64,000 bases of DNA from Byssovorax sp. (lineage in GTDB: Bacteria > Myxococcota_A > Polyangia > Polyangiales > Polyangiaceae). Both the position numbers and the translations under genes were made by a program. The stretch is from contig JANYGI010000023.1 of the NCBI GenBank assembly GCA_025362495.1, forward strand, positions 1-64,000. Reading direction: 5' to 3'. Shown piece after piece: positions 45,421 to 53,795 of the stretch (positions within the stretch are counted from its first letter, which is position 1; each line of letters opens with the position of its first letter). Below the pieces are notes generated by a model, which worked only from the letters and a program-made list of their open reading frames with translations, had not been told where the DNA came from and did not search any database.

Positions 45421-47043
45421 ATGAGCCACCCCTCCGTCGTCACGATCGATCATCGCAGCGCGCCCCGCACCCTCTTCTCGGGCGACCAGCTCGTTGACGT
45501 CGATCTGCCCACCGGGACGCGCGTCATCTACCCGAAGCCGCCGATCGCGCCTCTCAAGGACGTGAACGCGGCCATCCGCTACGCGATCAACCACCCGCAC
45601 AACTCCGAGCCGCTCTACGCCAAGCTGCGCCCGGGGATGAAGGTCACGATCGCCATCGACGACATCTCGCTCCCGCTCCCGCCAATGAAGCGGCCCGACG
45701 TGCGCGAGCTGGTGCTGACGATCGTGCTCGATTTGCTGAGTGATCACGGCGTCGACGACGTCGAGATGATCATCGCGACGAGCGTGCACCGCCGGATGAC
45801 GGGCCCCGAGGTCCGCCACGTGGTCGGCGACAAGATCTTCAACGCCTACTGGCCGAAGAAGCTCTACAACCACGACGGCGAGGACGCCGCCAACATGACG
45901 TACGTCGGCACGACGGAGCTCGGCGAAGAGGTCGAGCTCAACAAGCGCGCTGTCGACAGCGATCTCGTCATCTACGTCAACCTCAACTTCGTGCCGATGG
46001 ACGGCGGCCACAAGTCGGTCGCGGTCGGCCTGTGCGGGTATCGCAGCCTCAAGGCGCACCACAACCCCAGGGTGATGCGCGCCTGCCACTCGTACATGGA
46101 TCCGGGCAGCTCGGCGCTCGCCACCAGCGTCGAGCGCATGGGCCGCGTCGCCAACGCCAAGCTCAACGTCTTCACCATCGAGACGACGATCAACAACCGC
46201 ATGTTCGATCGCCCGCTCGAGTTCCTCGCCAAGAACGAGGACGAGCTGACCTCGGCCGAGAAGACGTCTCTCCGCGCGCTCCGCTTCACGCTCTCCAAGC
46301 TGCCGCAGCCGGCGCGCCAGGCGATCTTCCAGCGCGTCCCCTCGCCCTATGGCGTCACCGGCGTCTTCGCCGGCGAGACCGAGGCGACGCACGTCCACAC
46401 GCTGAAGCGCGCCTACGAGCAGTACCTCGTGCCGGTGGTGGGCCAGGCCGACATCCTGATCACGGGTATCCCGTTCATCAGCCCCTACAACGTCAACTCG
46501 TTCCTCAATCCGCTCCTCGTGCAGGTGATGGCCAATGGCTATCTGTTCAACCTCTACAAGGGCGTTCCGATGGTGAAGAAGGGCGGGACGATGATCATCC
46601 TCCACCCCTGCACCGATCAGTTCGATAACGAGCACCACGCCCCGTACATCGAGTTCGTTCATCGCCTCTTGCCCGAGACGCGCGACGCGATGGAGCTGCA
46701 CAAGCGCTTCGAGGGCAAGTTCGCCTCGAACCCGGCGTACATCGAGATGTACCGCTCGGGCCACGCCTACCACCCGGCTCACCCGTTCTTCATGTGGTAC
46801 TGGGGCGAGGCCGGGCGGCAGCACCTCGGCCGGATGATCGTGGTCGGCGCCGACAACGAGTACATCCCCAAGCTGATGGGCTGGGAGACGGCGCGCACGA
46901 TGGATGAGGCGCTGCGCATGGCGAAGACGACGGCGCCGCCGAAGCCGGAGATCCTCGCCCTCCACTGCCCGCCGACGCTGATGACCGAGATGTCGGTGTC
47001 GAGCCCGCGCCTTTCGGGCCCGCCGGACAGCCTCCGAGGATAG
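45421..47043 (+). CDS. LarA-like (DUF2088) lactate-racemase-fold protein
   Basis: 540 residues, longer than LarA (about 430). The characteristic early motif LRPGMKVTIAIDDISLPL, then IATSVHRRMTGPEV with the His that LarA uses, and GHKSVAVGLCGYRS plus AHHNPRV are present, in the order found in nickel-pincer LarA proteins. Whether it racemises lactate or another 2-hydroxy acid is unknown; no larB, larC or larE (needed for the nickel cofactor) is present here. It starts at ATG 45421 and ends 6 bases before the next gene. Confidence 0.75.
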   Translation: MSHPSVVTIDHRSAPRTLFSGDQLVDVDLPTGTRVIYPKPPIAPLKDVNAAIRYAINHPHNSEPLYAKLRPGMKVTIAIDDISLPLPPMKRPDVRELVLTIVLDLLSDHGVDDVEMIIATSVHRRMTGPEVRHVVGDKIFNAYWPKKLYNHDGEDAANMTYVGTTELGEEVELNKRAVDSDLVIYVNLNFVPMDGGHKSVAVGLCGYRSLKAHHNPRVMRACHSYMDPGSSALATSVERMGRVANAKLNVFTIETTINNRMFDRPLEFLAKNEDELTSAEKTSLRALRFTLSKLPQPARQAIFQRVPSPYGVTGVFAGETEATHVHTLKRAYEQYLVPVVGQADILITGIPFISPYNVNSFLNPLLVQVMANGYLFNLYKGVPMVKKGGTMIILHPCTDQFDNEHHAPYIEFVHRLLPETRDAMELHKRFEGKFASNPAYIEMYRSGHAYHPAHPFFMWYWGEAGRQHLGRMIVVGADNEYIPKLMGWETARTMDEALRMAKTTAPPKPEILALHCPPTLMTEMSVSSPRLSGPPDSLRG

Positions 47044-47049
47044 GAATCC

Positions 47050-48261
47050 ATGGCCGTCGCGCCGCTCGCGCCTCCGCGTGATTTGACGATCCCCGAGCCG
47101 GGCTCGACCACCTCGCGCGGCGTGCTGTCAGCGGCGATGCGGCGGCTCGCGGGCGATCTGCAGCAGTGCTGGTCGCGGCCGCCAAAGGGCGCTCGCGGCG
47201 AGGCTGGCGAGCTCGGAAAGCTCGTGAGCGGCACGATGAAGGCGGCCCCCGGCGCGCTGATCAGCGTGCTGCGGCGGCCCACCGTGGGTGCTTTGATTCG
47301 TTGCGTTCGCAACGAGTCGATCCCGGGGCGAGAGGCGCTCTTCGTGGCGCTGCTGGCGCAGACGGCGTTCGAGCTCGGCGTGATGGGCACTCTGCCCGGG
47401 CCGGTGCGCTTGCGCCGGGTGCCCGCGCAGCTGCTCTCGATCGGCGCGCAGCTCGCCGTTCAGGTGCCCGCAGGGACGACTGCCGTGCTCGTCGAGAACG
47501 GGCGACTCACGATCGAGGGAGCAGGCGGAGCCGCGATGACTGTCGATCTCGACGTGCCCGCAGAGGCAAGCGTGGAGCGGCCCTATCACCCGCTCTCACA
47601 CGACATCGTGCTCGCGCTGGCCGACAACAACCCTCTCTCGATGGAAGAGGCCCACCCGAACAAATCGGGCAACGCCATCGCCCTTGGCGACAGGCCCGTC
47701 TCGGCCTGGACCTCGGCGCTCGGGGAGGCGTTCGCGCTGATCGAGCGGCATTTGCCGGATCTGCGGGCCGAGATGGATCTGTTCATCCACCAGATCGTGC
47801 CTGTCGGCTGGGACCCGGAGAAGCACCTCTCCGCCTCGTACCAGGAAGCGATCGGCACGATCTACATGTCCCTCCACCCGAGCGGGATGACGCTCGCCGA
47901 GGCGCTGATCCACGAGTTCTCGCACAACAAGCTCAACGCCTTGTTCGAGATCGACGAGGTGCTGGAGAACGCGTGGTCGCCTCTCTACGCCTCGCCGGTG
48001 CGGCCAGATCCGCGGCCGCTCCATGGCGTCTTGCTCGCGGTGCATGCCTTTCTGCCGGTGGCGCGGCTCTACGAGAAGATGATTGAAGCGAGGGAGCCCG
48101 CGGCGCAGAACGAGGCTTTTCTGGGGCGATTCGCGGCGATCAGGAGGATCAACCGCGAGGGGGCGGAGATCGTCCTCGGGAACGGGAAGCCGACGGAGAT
48201 CGGAGCGGGGCTGCTCGAGGAGATCCGGCGGTGGGACGCGTATTACGCCCGCTGGGGGTGA
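47050..48261 (+). CDS. HExxH protein of the aKG-dependent peptide beta-hydroxylase type
   Basis: 403 residues. The centre has ALIHEFSHNKLNALFEIDE (His288, Glu289, His292), the signature of the HEXXH family that includes 2-oxoglutarate-dependent peptide beta-hydroxylases found with RiPP precursors; the later Arg/His residues (SPVRPDPRPLHGVLLAVHAF) match the conserved tail of that family. The N-terminal 170 residues are helical and carry no known domain. No small RiPP precursor is visible nearby, so the substrate may be encoded elsewhere or be a non-peptide. Last gene of the 44720-48261 run; its 3' end overlaps the convergent HAD gene by 19 bases. Confidence 0.78.
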   Translation: MAVAPLAPPRDLTIPEPGSTTSRGVLSAAMRRLAGDLQQCWSRPPKGARGEAGELGKLVSGTMKAAPGALISVLRRPTVGALIRCVRNESIPGREALFVALLAQTAFELGVMGTLPGPVRLRRVPAQLLSIGAQLAVQVPAGTTAVLVENGRLTIEGAGGAAMTVDLDVPAEASVERPYHPLSHDIVLALADNNPLSMEEAHPNKSGNAIALGDRPVSAWTSALGEAFALIERHLPDLRAEMDLFIHQIVPVGWDPEKHLSASYQEAIGTIYMSLHPSGMTLAEALIHEFSHNKLNALFEIDEVLENAWSPLYASPVRPDPRPLHGVLLAVHAFLPVARLYEKMIEAREPAAQNEAFLGRFAAIRRINREGAEIVLGNGKPTEIGAGLLEEIRRWDAYYARWG

Positions 48262-48734
48262 GTGCCAGTCTGGTTCAAGAGCTCGATCGCGATCGCGACG
48301 TGCGCGTCTTCCAGGCCGTCGGCGACGTGAACGAAGCGCTCGCCGAAGCCGGCGCCGGCCTCGACGGCGTCGTCGAGGATGACGAAGCTCGGCGGCTCCG
48401 CGAACGCAGCCAGGTAGTGGCGGATCTCGACATGCCGGTCTTCCCCGACGAACCGAGCGGTGCAGTCGGCGAGCTCGTGCGCGAACCCCTTCGCCCGCAG
48501 GCTGCGCTGCGTCTTCTCGAGGCCAAACGACTGTCGCCAGCTCGACGAGAGGACCACCCGGGCGCCCGTGGCCGCGATGAGCGCGTTGAGGCGGACCACG
48601 CGAGAAGGATCGATGTGCGCGGTGGCATCGAATTCGCCGTTGACGATGACGACGCCCTCACCATCGGTGCTCTCTTCGATGAAGCGGGTGGAGTTGAGGA
48701 CGCCGTCGATGTCGAGGAAGATGAGCGGATTCAT
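48243..48734 (-). CDS. HAD-like phosphatase (RNA-repair/SAK-type)
   Basis: 163 residues. PLIFLDIDGVLNSTRF (motif I), VVLSSSWRQSFGL (motif II with Ser-Ser-Trp-Arg) and FVILDDAVEAGAGFG (motif IV) fit the compact HAD group used in Swiss-army-knife RNA-repair proteins and polynucleotide 3'-phosphatases. Start ATG 48734 overlaps the stop of the 80-residue gene by the ATGA arrangement, so the two are translationally coupled. The 3' end overlaps the HExxH gene by 19 bases, tail to tail. Confidence 0.75.
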   Translation of the reverse strand: MNPLIFLDIDGVLNSTRFIEESTDGEGVVIVNGEFDATAHIDPSRVVRLNALIAATGARVVLSSSWRQSFGLEKTQRSLRAKGFAHELADCTARFVGEDRHVEIRHYLAAFAEPPSFVILDDAVEAGAGFGERFVHVADGLEDAHVAIAIELLNQTGTHPQRA

Positions 48735-48973
48735 GAGGAGCCGTCGCAGCGCATGTACTCTCCTGCGTTCACCGCGCCTCGGGGAGGGACAGAATCGACG
48801 ACCCGTGCGACGTCGTCGAAGAGGTCTGCCTCCGTGTCGACCTGGACGCGAGGTGGCCTGAGCGTCCACGACGTGTCGAGCGGCTCGACGCCCTCCCGCA
48901 CGAGGGAAGACCAGCTGTCGTGATTGCTGCGCTTTCGTCGAAAACCCACCAGAAAGCCATAGCAGCATGCCAT
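48731..48973 (-). CDS. small 80-aa protein coupled to HAD gene
   Basis: 80 residues from ATG 48973 (or 88 from GTG 48997). It has MACCYGFLVGFRRKR at the start and a C-terminal stretch with DTEADLFDDVARVVDSVPPRG that looks like a short amphipathic helix and a Pro-rich end. No family recognised. The stop codon TGA overlaps the ATG of the HAD gene (ATGA), the strongest evidence that it is a real gene. Confidence 0.55.
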   Translation of the reverse strand: MACCYGFLVGFRRKRSNHDSWSSLVREGVEPLDTSWTLRPPRVQVDTEADLFDDVARVVDSVPPRGAVNAGEYMRCDGSS

Positions 48974-49065
48974 GCCGCCGTCGACGTCGATGGTCACAGC
49001 GGCGAGATCGCGCGCCCGGACCGCCGATTGGCCGGTAGATGTCGCAGCGCGCGAGCCGCTCGCGG

Positions 49066-49452
49066 TCAGGCAGGCTGAACGAGGTTGATCAGGTTACCGC
49101 AGGTGTCCTCGAACGTCACCGCGGTGATCGGACCCATGCTCTTGGGCTCGCTGCGGAAGACGACTCCCGCGGCCACCAGGCGACGATACTCCGACTGAAT
49201 ATCGGTCGTGATGAACGCAGTCGCGGGGATCCCGGCCTCGAACAGGGCCTTCTGAAAGTCTTTCGCCGGCGGAAAGCCCAGGGGCTCGAGCACGAGCTCG
49301 ACGCCCTCGGCGCCCTCGGGCGAGGTGACCGTGAGCCAGCGGAAGGGGCCCATCGGGATGTCTTCCTTCTTCACGAAGCCGAGCTTGTCCGTGTAGAAGC
49401 GGAGAGCCTTGTCCTGGTCGTCGACCATCACACTGGTCAGCTTGATTTGCAT
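49066..49452 (-). CDS. VOC-superfamily protein (glyoxalase/dioxygenase-like)
   Basis: 128 residues from ATG 49452, where the VOC fold begins (MQIKLTSVMVDDQDKALRFY). The two betaalphabetabetabeta units are seen, with GFVKKEDIPMGPFRWLTV and VELVLEPLGFP in the first and AVTFEDTCGNLINLVQ in the second. A metal-binding set is not complete (expected His/Gln and Glu). It may be an antibiotic-resistance-like or metabolic VOC protein. The longer upstream frame is a chance extension. Confidence 0.82.
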   Translation of the reverse strand: MQIKLTSVMVDDQDKALRFYTDKLGFVKKEDIPMGPFRWLTVTSPEGAEGVELVLEPLGFPPAKDFQKALFEAGIPATAFITTDIQSEYRRLVAAGVVFRSEPKSMGPITAVTFEDTCGNLINLVQPA

Positions 49453-49549
49453 GCTCGTCTGGTTCTCCGCGTGATCCGGGCGAATGCTGCCCCGATGAGG
49501 CCGAGTCGGCAAGCGAAAAAGCGCGAGGAAGTGACCTGTCGTGCCCGGC

Positions 49550-50275
49550 TCAGACGCGGCCCGCGGCGGCGAGCGGATCCTGGGCGTAGTACTTCGCGAG
49601 CAAGGTATAGAGCGCGGGGTGGGCTTCACGGAGGCTCGTCGGCGCCTCGAAGAACACCTCGGTTGCATAGGCGAAGAGCTCGGACTCGCTCGCCGTCGCG
49701 TGCCTGCTGATCACGGTGGGCTCACCGGCCTCCACGGCGGCGCGAACGCGCGCGAGCTCGGCCTCGAGGACCAGAGTCCAGCTCCGGTGGAGCGACGGAT
49801 CGACGAGCAGCGGTGGCACCCCGTCGAAGAGGCCATCGCTGGTGTCGAGCACGTGCGCGAACTCGTGGTATCCGACGTTCTCGCCGCTCCCGCCGCGGAG
49901 CCCCGCCTCGAGCCGGTCGAACGCCAAGGAGACCCGGTGAAGCCTGGCGTTGCCCTCGATCCGGTGGCCGTCGCCCTCGTCCTCGAACAGGGTGGCATAC
50001 ACGTCGACACAACGCAGCCGGGTGTACGTTTCGGCCGGGATGTTCAGCGTGAGGCGACAGGCAGCGGCGGCGACGAGCAGGCGCGCTCGGTCGTCGATCT
50101 CGACCCCGTGACCGAGGATCTCTTTCTCGTCGATGAAGTGCGCTATCGCCGGTCGGATCCTGTCCAGGCTCCTGACGCTCAGCCTACGGAAGAACGCCAC
50201 GTCGGTCATCAGGATCTGCTCCCAGACCTCGGACCAGATACCCTGTCCTGCGCCTTTTACTTCTCGTACCGTCAT
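49550..50275 (-). CDS. MtfA-like zinc metallopeptidase
   Basis: 241 residues from ATG 50275, for which GGAG lies 6 bases upstream; an ATG four codons earlier (50287) is the alternative. Residues about 120-200 carry NVGYHEFAHVLDTSDG (HExxH zinc motif), and FAYATEVFFEAP supplies the third ligand and the MtfA-family signature. MtfA is a cytoplasmic peptidase that regulates the Mlc repressor in E. coli; a target here is unknown. Several frames continue far upstream but are low-complexity Ala/Arg/Pro and not coding. Confidence 0.82.
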   Translation of the reverse strand: MTVREVKGAGQGIWSEVWEQILMTDVAFFRRLSVRSLDRIRPAIAHFIDEKEILGHGVEIDDRARLLVAAAACRLTLNIPAETYTRLRCVDVYATLFEDEGDGHRIEGNARLHRVSLAFDRLEAGLRGGSGENVGYHEFAHVLDTSDGLFDGVPPLLVDPSLHRSWTLVLEAELARVRAAVEAGEPTVISRHATASESELFAYATEVFFEAPTSLREAHPALYTLLAKYYAQDPLAAAGRV

Positions 50276-50426
50276 GCGAAACTCCATGGAGCGCCTGCGC
50301 GCGTTCGAGAGTGATGCCGATGAGGACGCCATCCGGCGTGGTGCGGAATCGGCCAGATGTGACCGATTCCCCGCGCTTGACACGCCCTGGTCGTCCGGCG
50401 ACGCTGAAACCTTCGTGATGCGCGCT

Positions 50427-51515
50427 TTACCGATTCCTGCTGACGGCGAGACGCCAAGCGCGTTTGCGCGCGAGCACGAGGCCGAGCGCGACGACCGCGA
50501 GCCCACCGGCGGCGTCGCCCGTCCCGACGGCCGCGCCGACCGAGCAGCTGCCTTCGCGAGCCACCACGGGCGGCGGGCTCTCACCGCCCGTGGTCGCCGA
50601 CGCGCTGCCCGTCGTGGCCGCGCCGCCGCCGGATCCACTGCTGCCGGTCGTGCCGCCGCCCGCGCCACCACCGCCGCCCGCACCGCCGCTGCCCTCCACC
50701 GGGTTGCCCCACGCGACCTTGGTATCGTTGATCCACTTCAACGTGATGTCGACTCGCGTGTAGAATTCGGTCGTGTGCACGGGCCACTCACCGTCGGTGT
50801 GGCAGCACGTCTCGCCGACGAGGATATCGTCGCAGAAGAGCGGGCCGCCCGAGTCGCCGCTGTCGGCGATGCCGGTCACCCAGCCGATGCGGATCAAGTC
50901 CTTCTGGACGAGCTCGATATTGCCAATCGCGGAGCGCTTCTGCTTCACGAGGAACAGATCGGGGCTCATCGGATCGGCCGGATCCTCGTGGCGGCCGTAG
51001 CCGACCATCTTGCACTGCGCGCCGACCTTGGGCGGCATCAGCGCGAGCTTGCGCGGGGCGATGTCGGTGATGGGCTGAGCGAGGCGCACGAGGCCCATGT
51101 CGAGATCGAGGCCGGGGTAATCGGGGTTCTTTCCCGCGGTCTGGTACGATGGGTGGATGATCTTGTCGGTGATGTCGTGCTTCACCATCGAGTCGCTCGA
51201 CCCGGTACCGAGGTACGAGCCCGTCGGGATGCCGACGCCGGTGTAGAAGGCCTTGATCGAGCCCCCGACGACGTGGCCCGCGGTGAGCACGACGTTCGGC
51301 GCGATGAGGGTGCCTGTGCCGAAGCGGCCAGTCATGAACTCGAGCAGGCCGACCGCGTCTTCGCCCGTCTCGACGTCGCCACCGCGAATGGCCTCGTGCG
51401 CCGCCGCCACCGGCTCCGCTGCGACCGACGCTTCGACCTTGCCGTCTCCTCCGTTGCAACACGCGAGGAGCGAGACGAGCGGCGCCAGCACCCACGCGGT
51501 CTGATTGCTTCTCAT
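50427..51515 (-). CDS. trypsin-like lipoprotein protease with MYXO-CTERM-like tail
   Basis: 362 residues from ATG 51515. The signal ends with a lipobox (APLVSLLACCNGG). S1 triad: NVVLTAGHVVGG (His), LDLDMGLVRLAQ (Asp), GIADSGDSGGPLFCDD (Ser). After the catalytic domain comes a Gly/Ser/Ala linker (about 270-325), then a short Cys (GSCSVGA), a hydrophobic segment (GGLAVVALGLVLARKR) and basic residues: the layout of a MYXO-CTERM sorting signal, which in myxobacteria directs proteins to the outer-membrane surface. Two anchors on one protein is unusual. Divergent from the lipoprotein esterase gene at 51571. Confidence 0.85.
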   Translation of the reverse strand: MRSNQTAWVLAPLVSLLACCNGGDGKVEASVAAEPVAAAHEAIRGGDVETGEDAVGLLEFMTGRFGTGTLIAPNVVLTAGHVVGGSIKAFYTGVGIPTGSYLGTGSSDSMVKHDITDKIIHPSYQTAGKNPDYPGLDLDMGLVRLAQPITDIAPRKLALMPPKVGAQCKMVGYGRHEDPADPMSPDLFLVKQKRSAIGNIELVQKDLIRIGWVTGIADSGDSGGPLFCDDILVGETCCHTDGEWPVHTTEFYTRVDITLKWINDTKVAWGNPVEGSGGAGGGGGAGGGTTGSSGSGGGAATTGSASATTGGESPPPVVAREGSCSVGAAVGTGDAAGGLAVVALGLVLARKRAWRLAVSRNR

Positions 51516-51570
51516 GGGAACCGACCGTAGCGCGCCTTCGCCAATCCACCAAGCCTCGAGGAATGCTGCA

Positions 51571-53040
51571 ATGAATTTTCGAGTCGATGTCCGGAGCGTG
51601 CTCACCACGGGCCTGACCCTCGCGTTCGCGCTCGGAGCTGCGGCGTGCAGCGAGCGTTTTCTGCCTGATCCCCTGGGCCAGGGCGGCAGCGGCAGCGGCA
51701 GCAGCGGCAGCGGGAGCGGAGGCGCGGGCGGCGGTCCAGTCGTGCACACCGAGGCGGACACGGCGGCGATGCGCGCGGCGATCGACGCCTATGTCGATCA
51801 GCGCTTCGAGGCGCCGCCCGAGGCGACTGACCAGCTCCTCGCGCTGCTCGACGAGGGCCATTTCAACCTCGACGAGACCGAGGCCATCCTGCGCGGCCCG
51901 CGCTCGGCGTACCCCGCCCCGGCGATGAAGCTGGGCCAGATTGGCACGTTCGACGTCACCTGCTATCATGTCGACTACTCGAGCATCGCCTACTTCAAGG
52001 TGCCGCTCACCTACGATCCCGCGAAGCCGACACCGCTCATCATCGTGGGCCACGGCGGCGACTCGTCGATGTCGAAGGACTTCGCGCGGAGCACGGCGCT
52101 CGACTACATCAAGGCCTACAACCAGCTCGGCAAGACGATGAACGCCATCCTGGTCGCGCCGGCCACCGAGCGCGGGTGGAGCCCGATCGGCGACTCGCTC
52201 ATCCTCTCGTCGATCTCGCGCATCCAGCGCGACTACAACGTGGATCCCGAGCGCATCTACGTCACCGGACAATCGATGGGAGGCCACCTGTCGTGGCGGA
52301 CGGCGCTCACCTACGGCGATCACTACGCCGCGTTCTCGCCCATGAGCGGCGGTTACCCGGAGTGGGCGGCCAACGGCACGCTCCGCAACCTGTGGACCAC
52401 CGTGGGATTCAACACCTGGGGCGAGATCGAGCCCTACGATCTCGACAAGACCAACGTGATCTTGCACGACTGGCTCGGGGCGCACAGCTTCGCGTGGACT
52501 GGCACTCAGGTCCCCGGCGAGCACCCGATCGCCACCGGCGCGTTCCCCGCGATCGCCGATCTCTTCAACCAGAACCCGCGCAAGATGTACCGCGCCGACA
52601 CCTGGTACTCGTCGAGCGGGACGATGCAGTACACCGGCAACTGGGTCGTGGCCGGGTGGCCCAAGCAGACGATCAACCTCGCTCGACCGCTGATGTACAA
52701 CCTGCGCCACTGGATCCGGGTGACGCCACGCCCCGATTTCATGGGGTCTCTCACGTTCCAAGGCCGGGTCCTGCCGGACAACCACCTCGACATCGTGGCC
52801 GAGAACGTCCGTCAGATGAAGGTGATGCTCCACCCGATGATGGGCCTCGATCTGACGAAGCCGGTCTCGATCACGGTCAACGGCGAGGAGATGTTCCACG
52901 ACGTCGTCGCGCCGGATCGCAAGCAGATGCTGGAGTTGATCCGCGAGTTCGACGACCGGGGCCGCCTGTTCGAAGGCTTCGTCGATCTGACGATAGCCAC
53001 CGACTCGCCGGTGCCCGATCCCGGCATGGTGAAGCCGTGA
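51571..53040 (+). CDS. secreted lipoprotein esterase/PHB-depolymerase-like
   Basis: 489 residues. GAGGAA (51559-51564) precedes ATG 51571. The lipoprotein signal ends FALGAAACSERF, followed by a Gly/Ser linker. The alpha/beta-hydrolase core (about 170-330) has TPLIIVGHGGDSSMSKDF (oxyanion loop) and ERIYVTGQSMGGHLSW (nucleophile Ser), typical of poly(3-hydroxybutyrate) depolymerases and related esterases (LpqC-like). The C-terminal half is beta-rich. Predicted to hydrolyse extracellular polyester or lipid. A hairpin between it and the convergent GyrI-like gene can end its transcript. Confidence 0.8.
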   Translation: MNFRVDVRSVLTTGLTLAFALGAAACSERFLPDPLGQGGSGSGSSGSGSGGAGGGPVVHTEADTAAMRAAIDAYVDQRFEAPPEATDQLLALLDEGHFNLDETEAILRGPRSAYPAPAMKLGQIGTFDVTCYHVDYSSIAYFKVPLTYDPAKPTPLIIVGHGGDSSMSKDFARSTALDYIKAYNQLGKTMNAILVAPATERGWSPIGDSLILSSISRIQRDYNVDPERIYVTGQSMGGHLSWRTALTYGDHYAAFSPMSGGYPEWAANGTLRNLWTTVGFNTWGEIEPYDLDKTNVILHDWLGAHSFAWTGTQVPGEHPIATGAFPAIADLFNQNPRKMYRADTWYSSSGTMQYTGNWVVAGWPKQTINLARPLMYNLRHWIRVTPRPDFMGSLTFQGRVLPDNHLDIVAENVRQMKVMLHPMMGLDLTKPVSITVNGEEMFHDVVAPDRKQMLELIREFDDRGRLFEGFVDLTIATDSPVPDPGMVKP

Positions 53041-53046
53041 GCCCGC

Positions 53047-53079
53047 GCGGTGGAGCGACGCTGTCGCCCGCTCCACCGC
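53047..53079. terminator. bidirectional stem-loop
   Basis: Perfect 11-bp arms GCGGTGGAGCG (53047-53057) and CGCTCCACCGC (53069-53079) with an 11-base loop, in the 49-base gap between the convergent stops at 53040 and 53090. It can serve both genes. No T-run. Confidence 0.55.
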
Positions 53080-53089
53080 CGTCGCCCGG

Positions 53090-53554
53090 TCAGCCCACCA
53101 GCGGCCGGTTCAGCTCGGTCTGCCAGCTGGCCGGATCCGCGCCCGACTCCGGCCCTGCGACATAGACTTCCCAGAGATCGTCCGCCGCGGTGTGCCCGTT
53201 CTCGGCGATCCAGGCCATGAGCTTGCCCCACGCGTCGCCGAGCCCCTCGTACCCACCGTGGTAGATGGTGCGGGCGACGGTGGTGGCGCGCAGGGCGCCC
53301 GGCTTCACCCGCCCTGCGGCGGTGATCGGGGCGCTGACAGGGACGCTGATCTCGAAATCGAAGACGTCCGACGGCGTCGTCAGGTGGTGAGTGAACCACG
53401 GCCCGGTGGGCTTGATACCCTGCGCCGCGACGGCGGCCATCAGCTCCTTGAGGCCAGGCCCCATCACGGTCCGGATCTCGGCCCGCGGGATGACGAGGTG
53501 AATGACGGCGGTCGGCTGGACGGTGGTCCGGGTGACGTGCGGCGTGTCGATCAT
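53090..53554 (-). CDS. GyrI-like effector-binding domain protein
   Basis: 154 residues from ATG 53554 (MIDTPHVTRTTVQPTAVIHL). It is a stand-alone GyrI/AraC-effector-type beta-alpha domain: SDVFDFEISVPVSAP, then TVARTIYHGGYEGLGDAWGK and LWEVYVAGPES, matching the small-molecule-binding domain of multidrug-response regulators and GyrI/SbmC. No DNA-binding domain is attached. It probably binds or sequesters a hydrophobic compound. Confidence 0.85.
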   Translation of the reverse strand: MIDTPHVTRTTVQPTAVIHLVIPRAEIRTVMGPGLKELMAAVAAQGIKPTGPWFTHHLTTPSDVFDFEISVPVSAPITAAGRVKPGALRATTVARTIYHGGYEGLGDAWGKLMAWIAENGHTAADDLWEVYVAGPESGADPASWQTELNRPLVG

Positions 53555-53795
53555 GCGGTGACTCCTGCTCGAACGTGATCGCCGGAGCGCTCCGGCTGGG
53601 CGGCGGGTCGCCAAGCTACCAGGCACCTGCGGCCATGTCAGGCGCAAATCGGCAAAGTCCGGCTCCGATGGGCCGGATCATCGGCTCGGGGCCAGTCCGA
53701 CGCGCCACCGTCGCTGGGGTCGAGGGCGACGTATCCACCCGCGGCGCGTGAATCGCGGGTTGACGGAGGGGCGCAGTTCCGGGAAGACTGGCGCC

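Noticed and set aside
48243-48289. Sequence similar to the GCCAGTCTGGT stretch near 31209 as a shared repeat
   Set aside because: The match is only about 11 bases and here lies within coding sequence of the HAD gene, so chance is likely.
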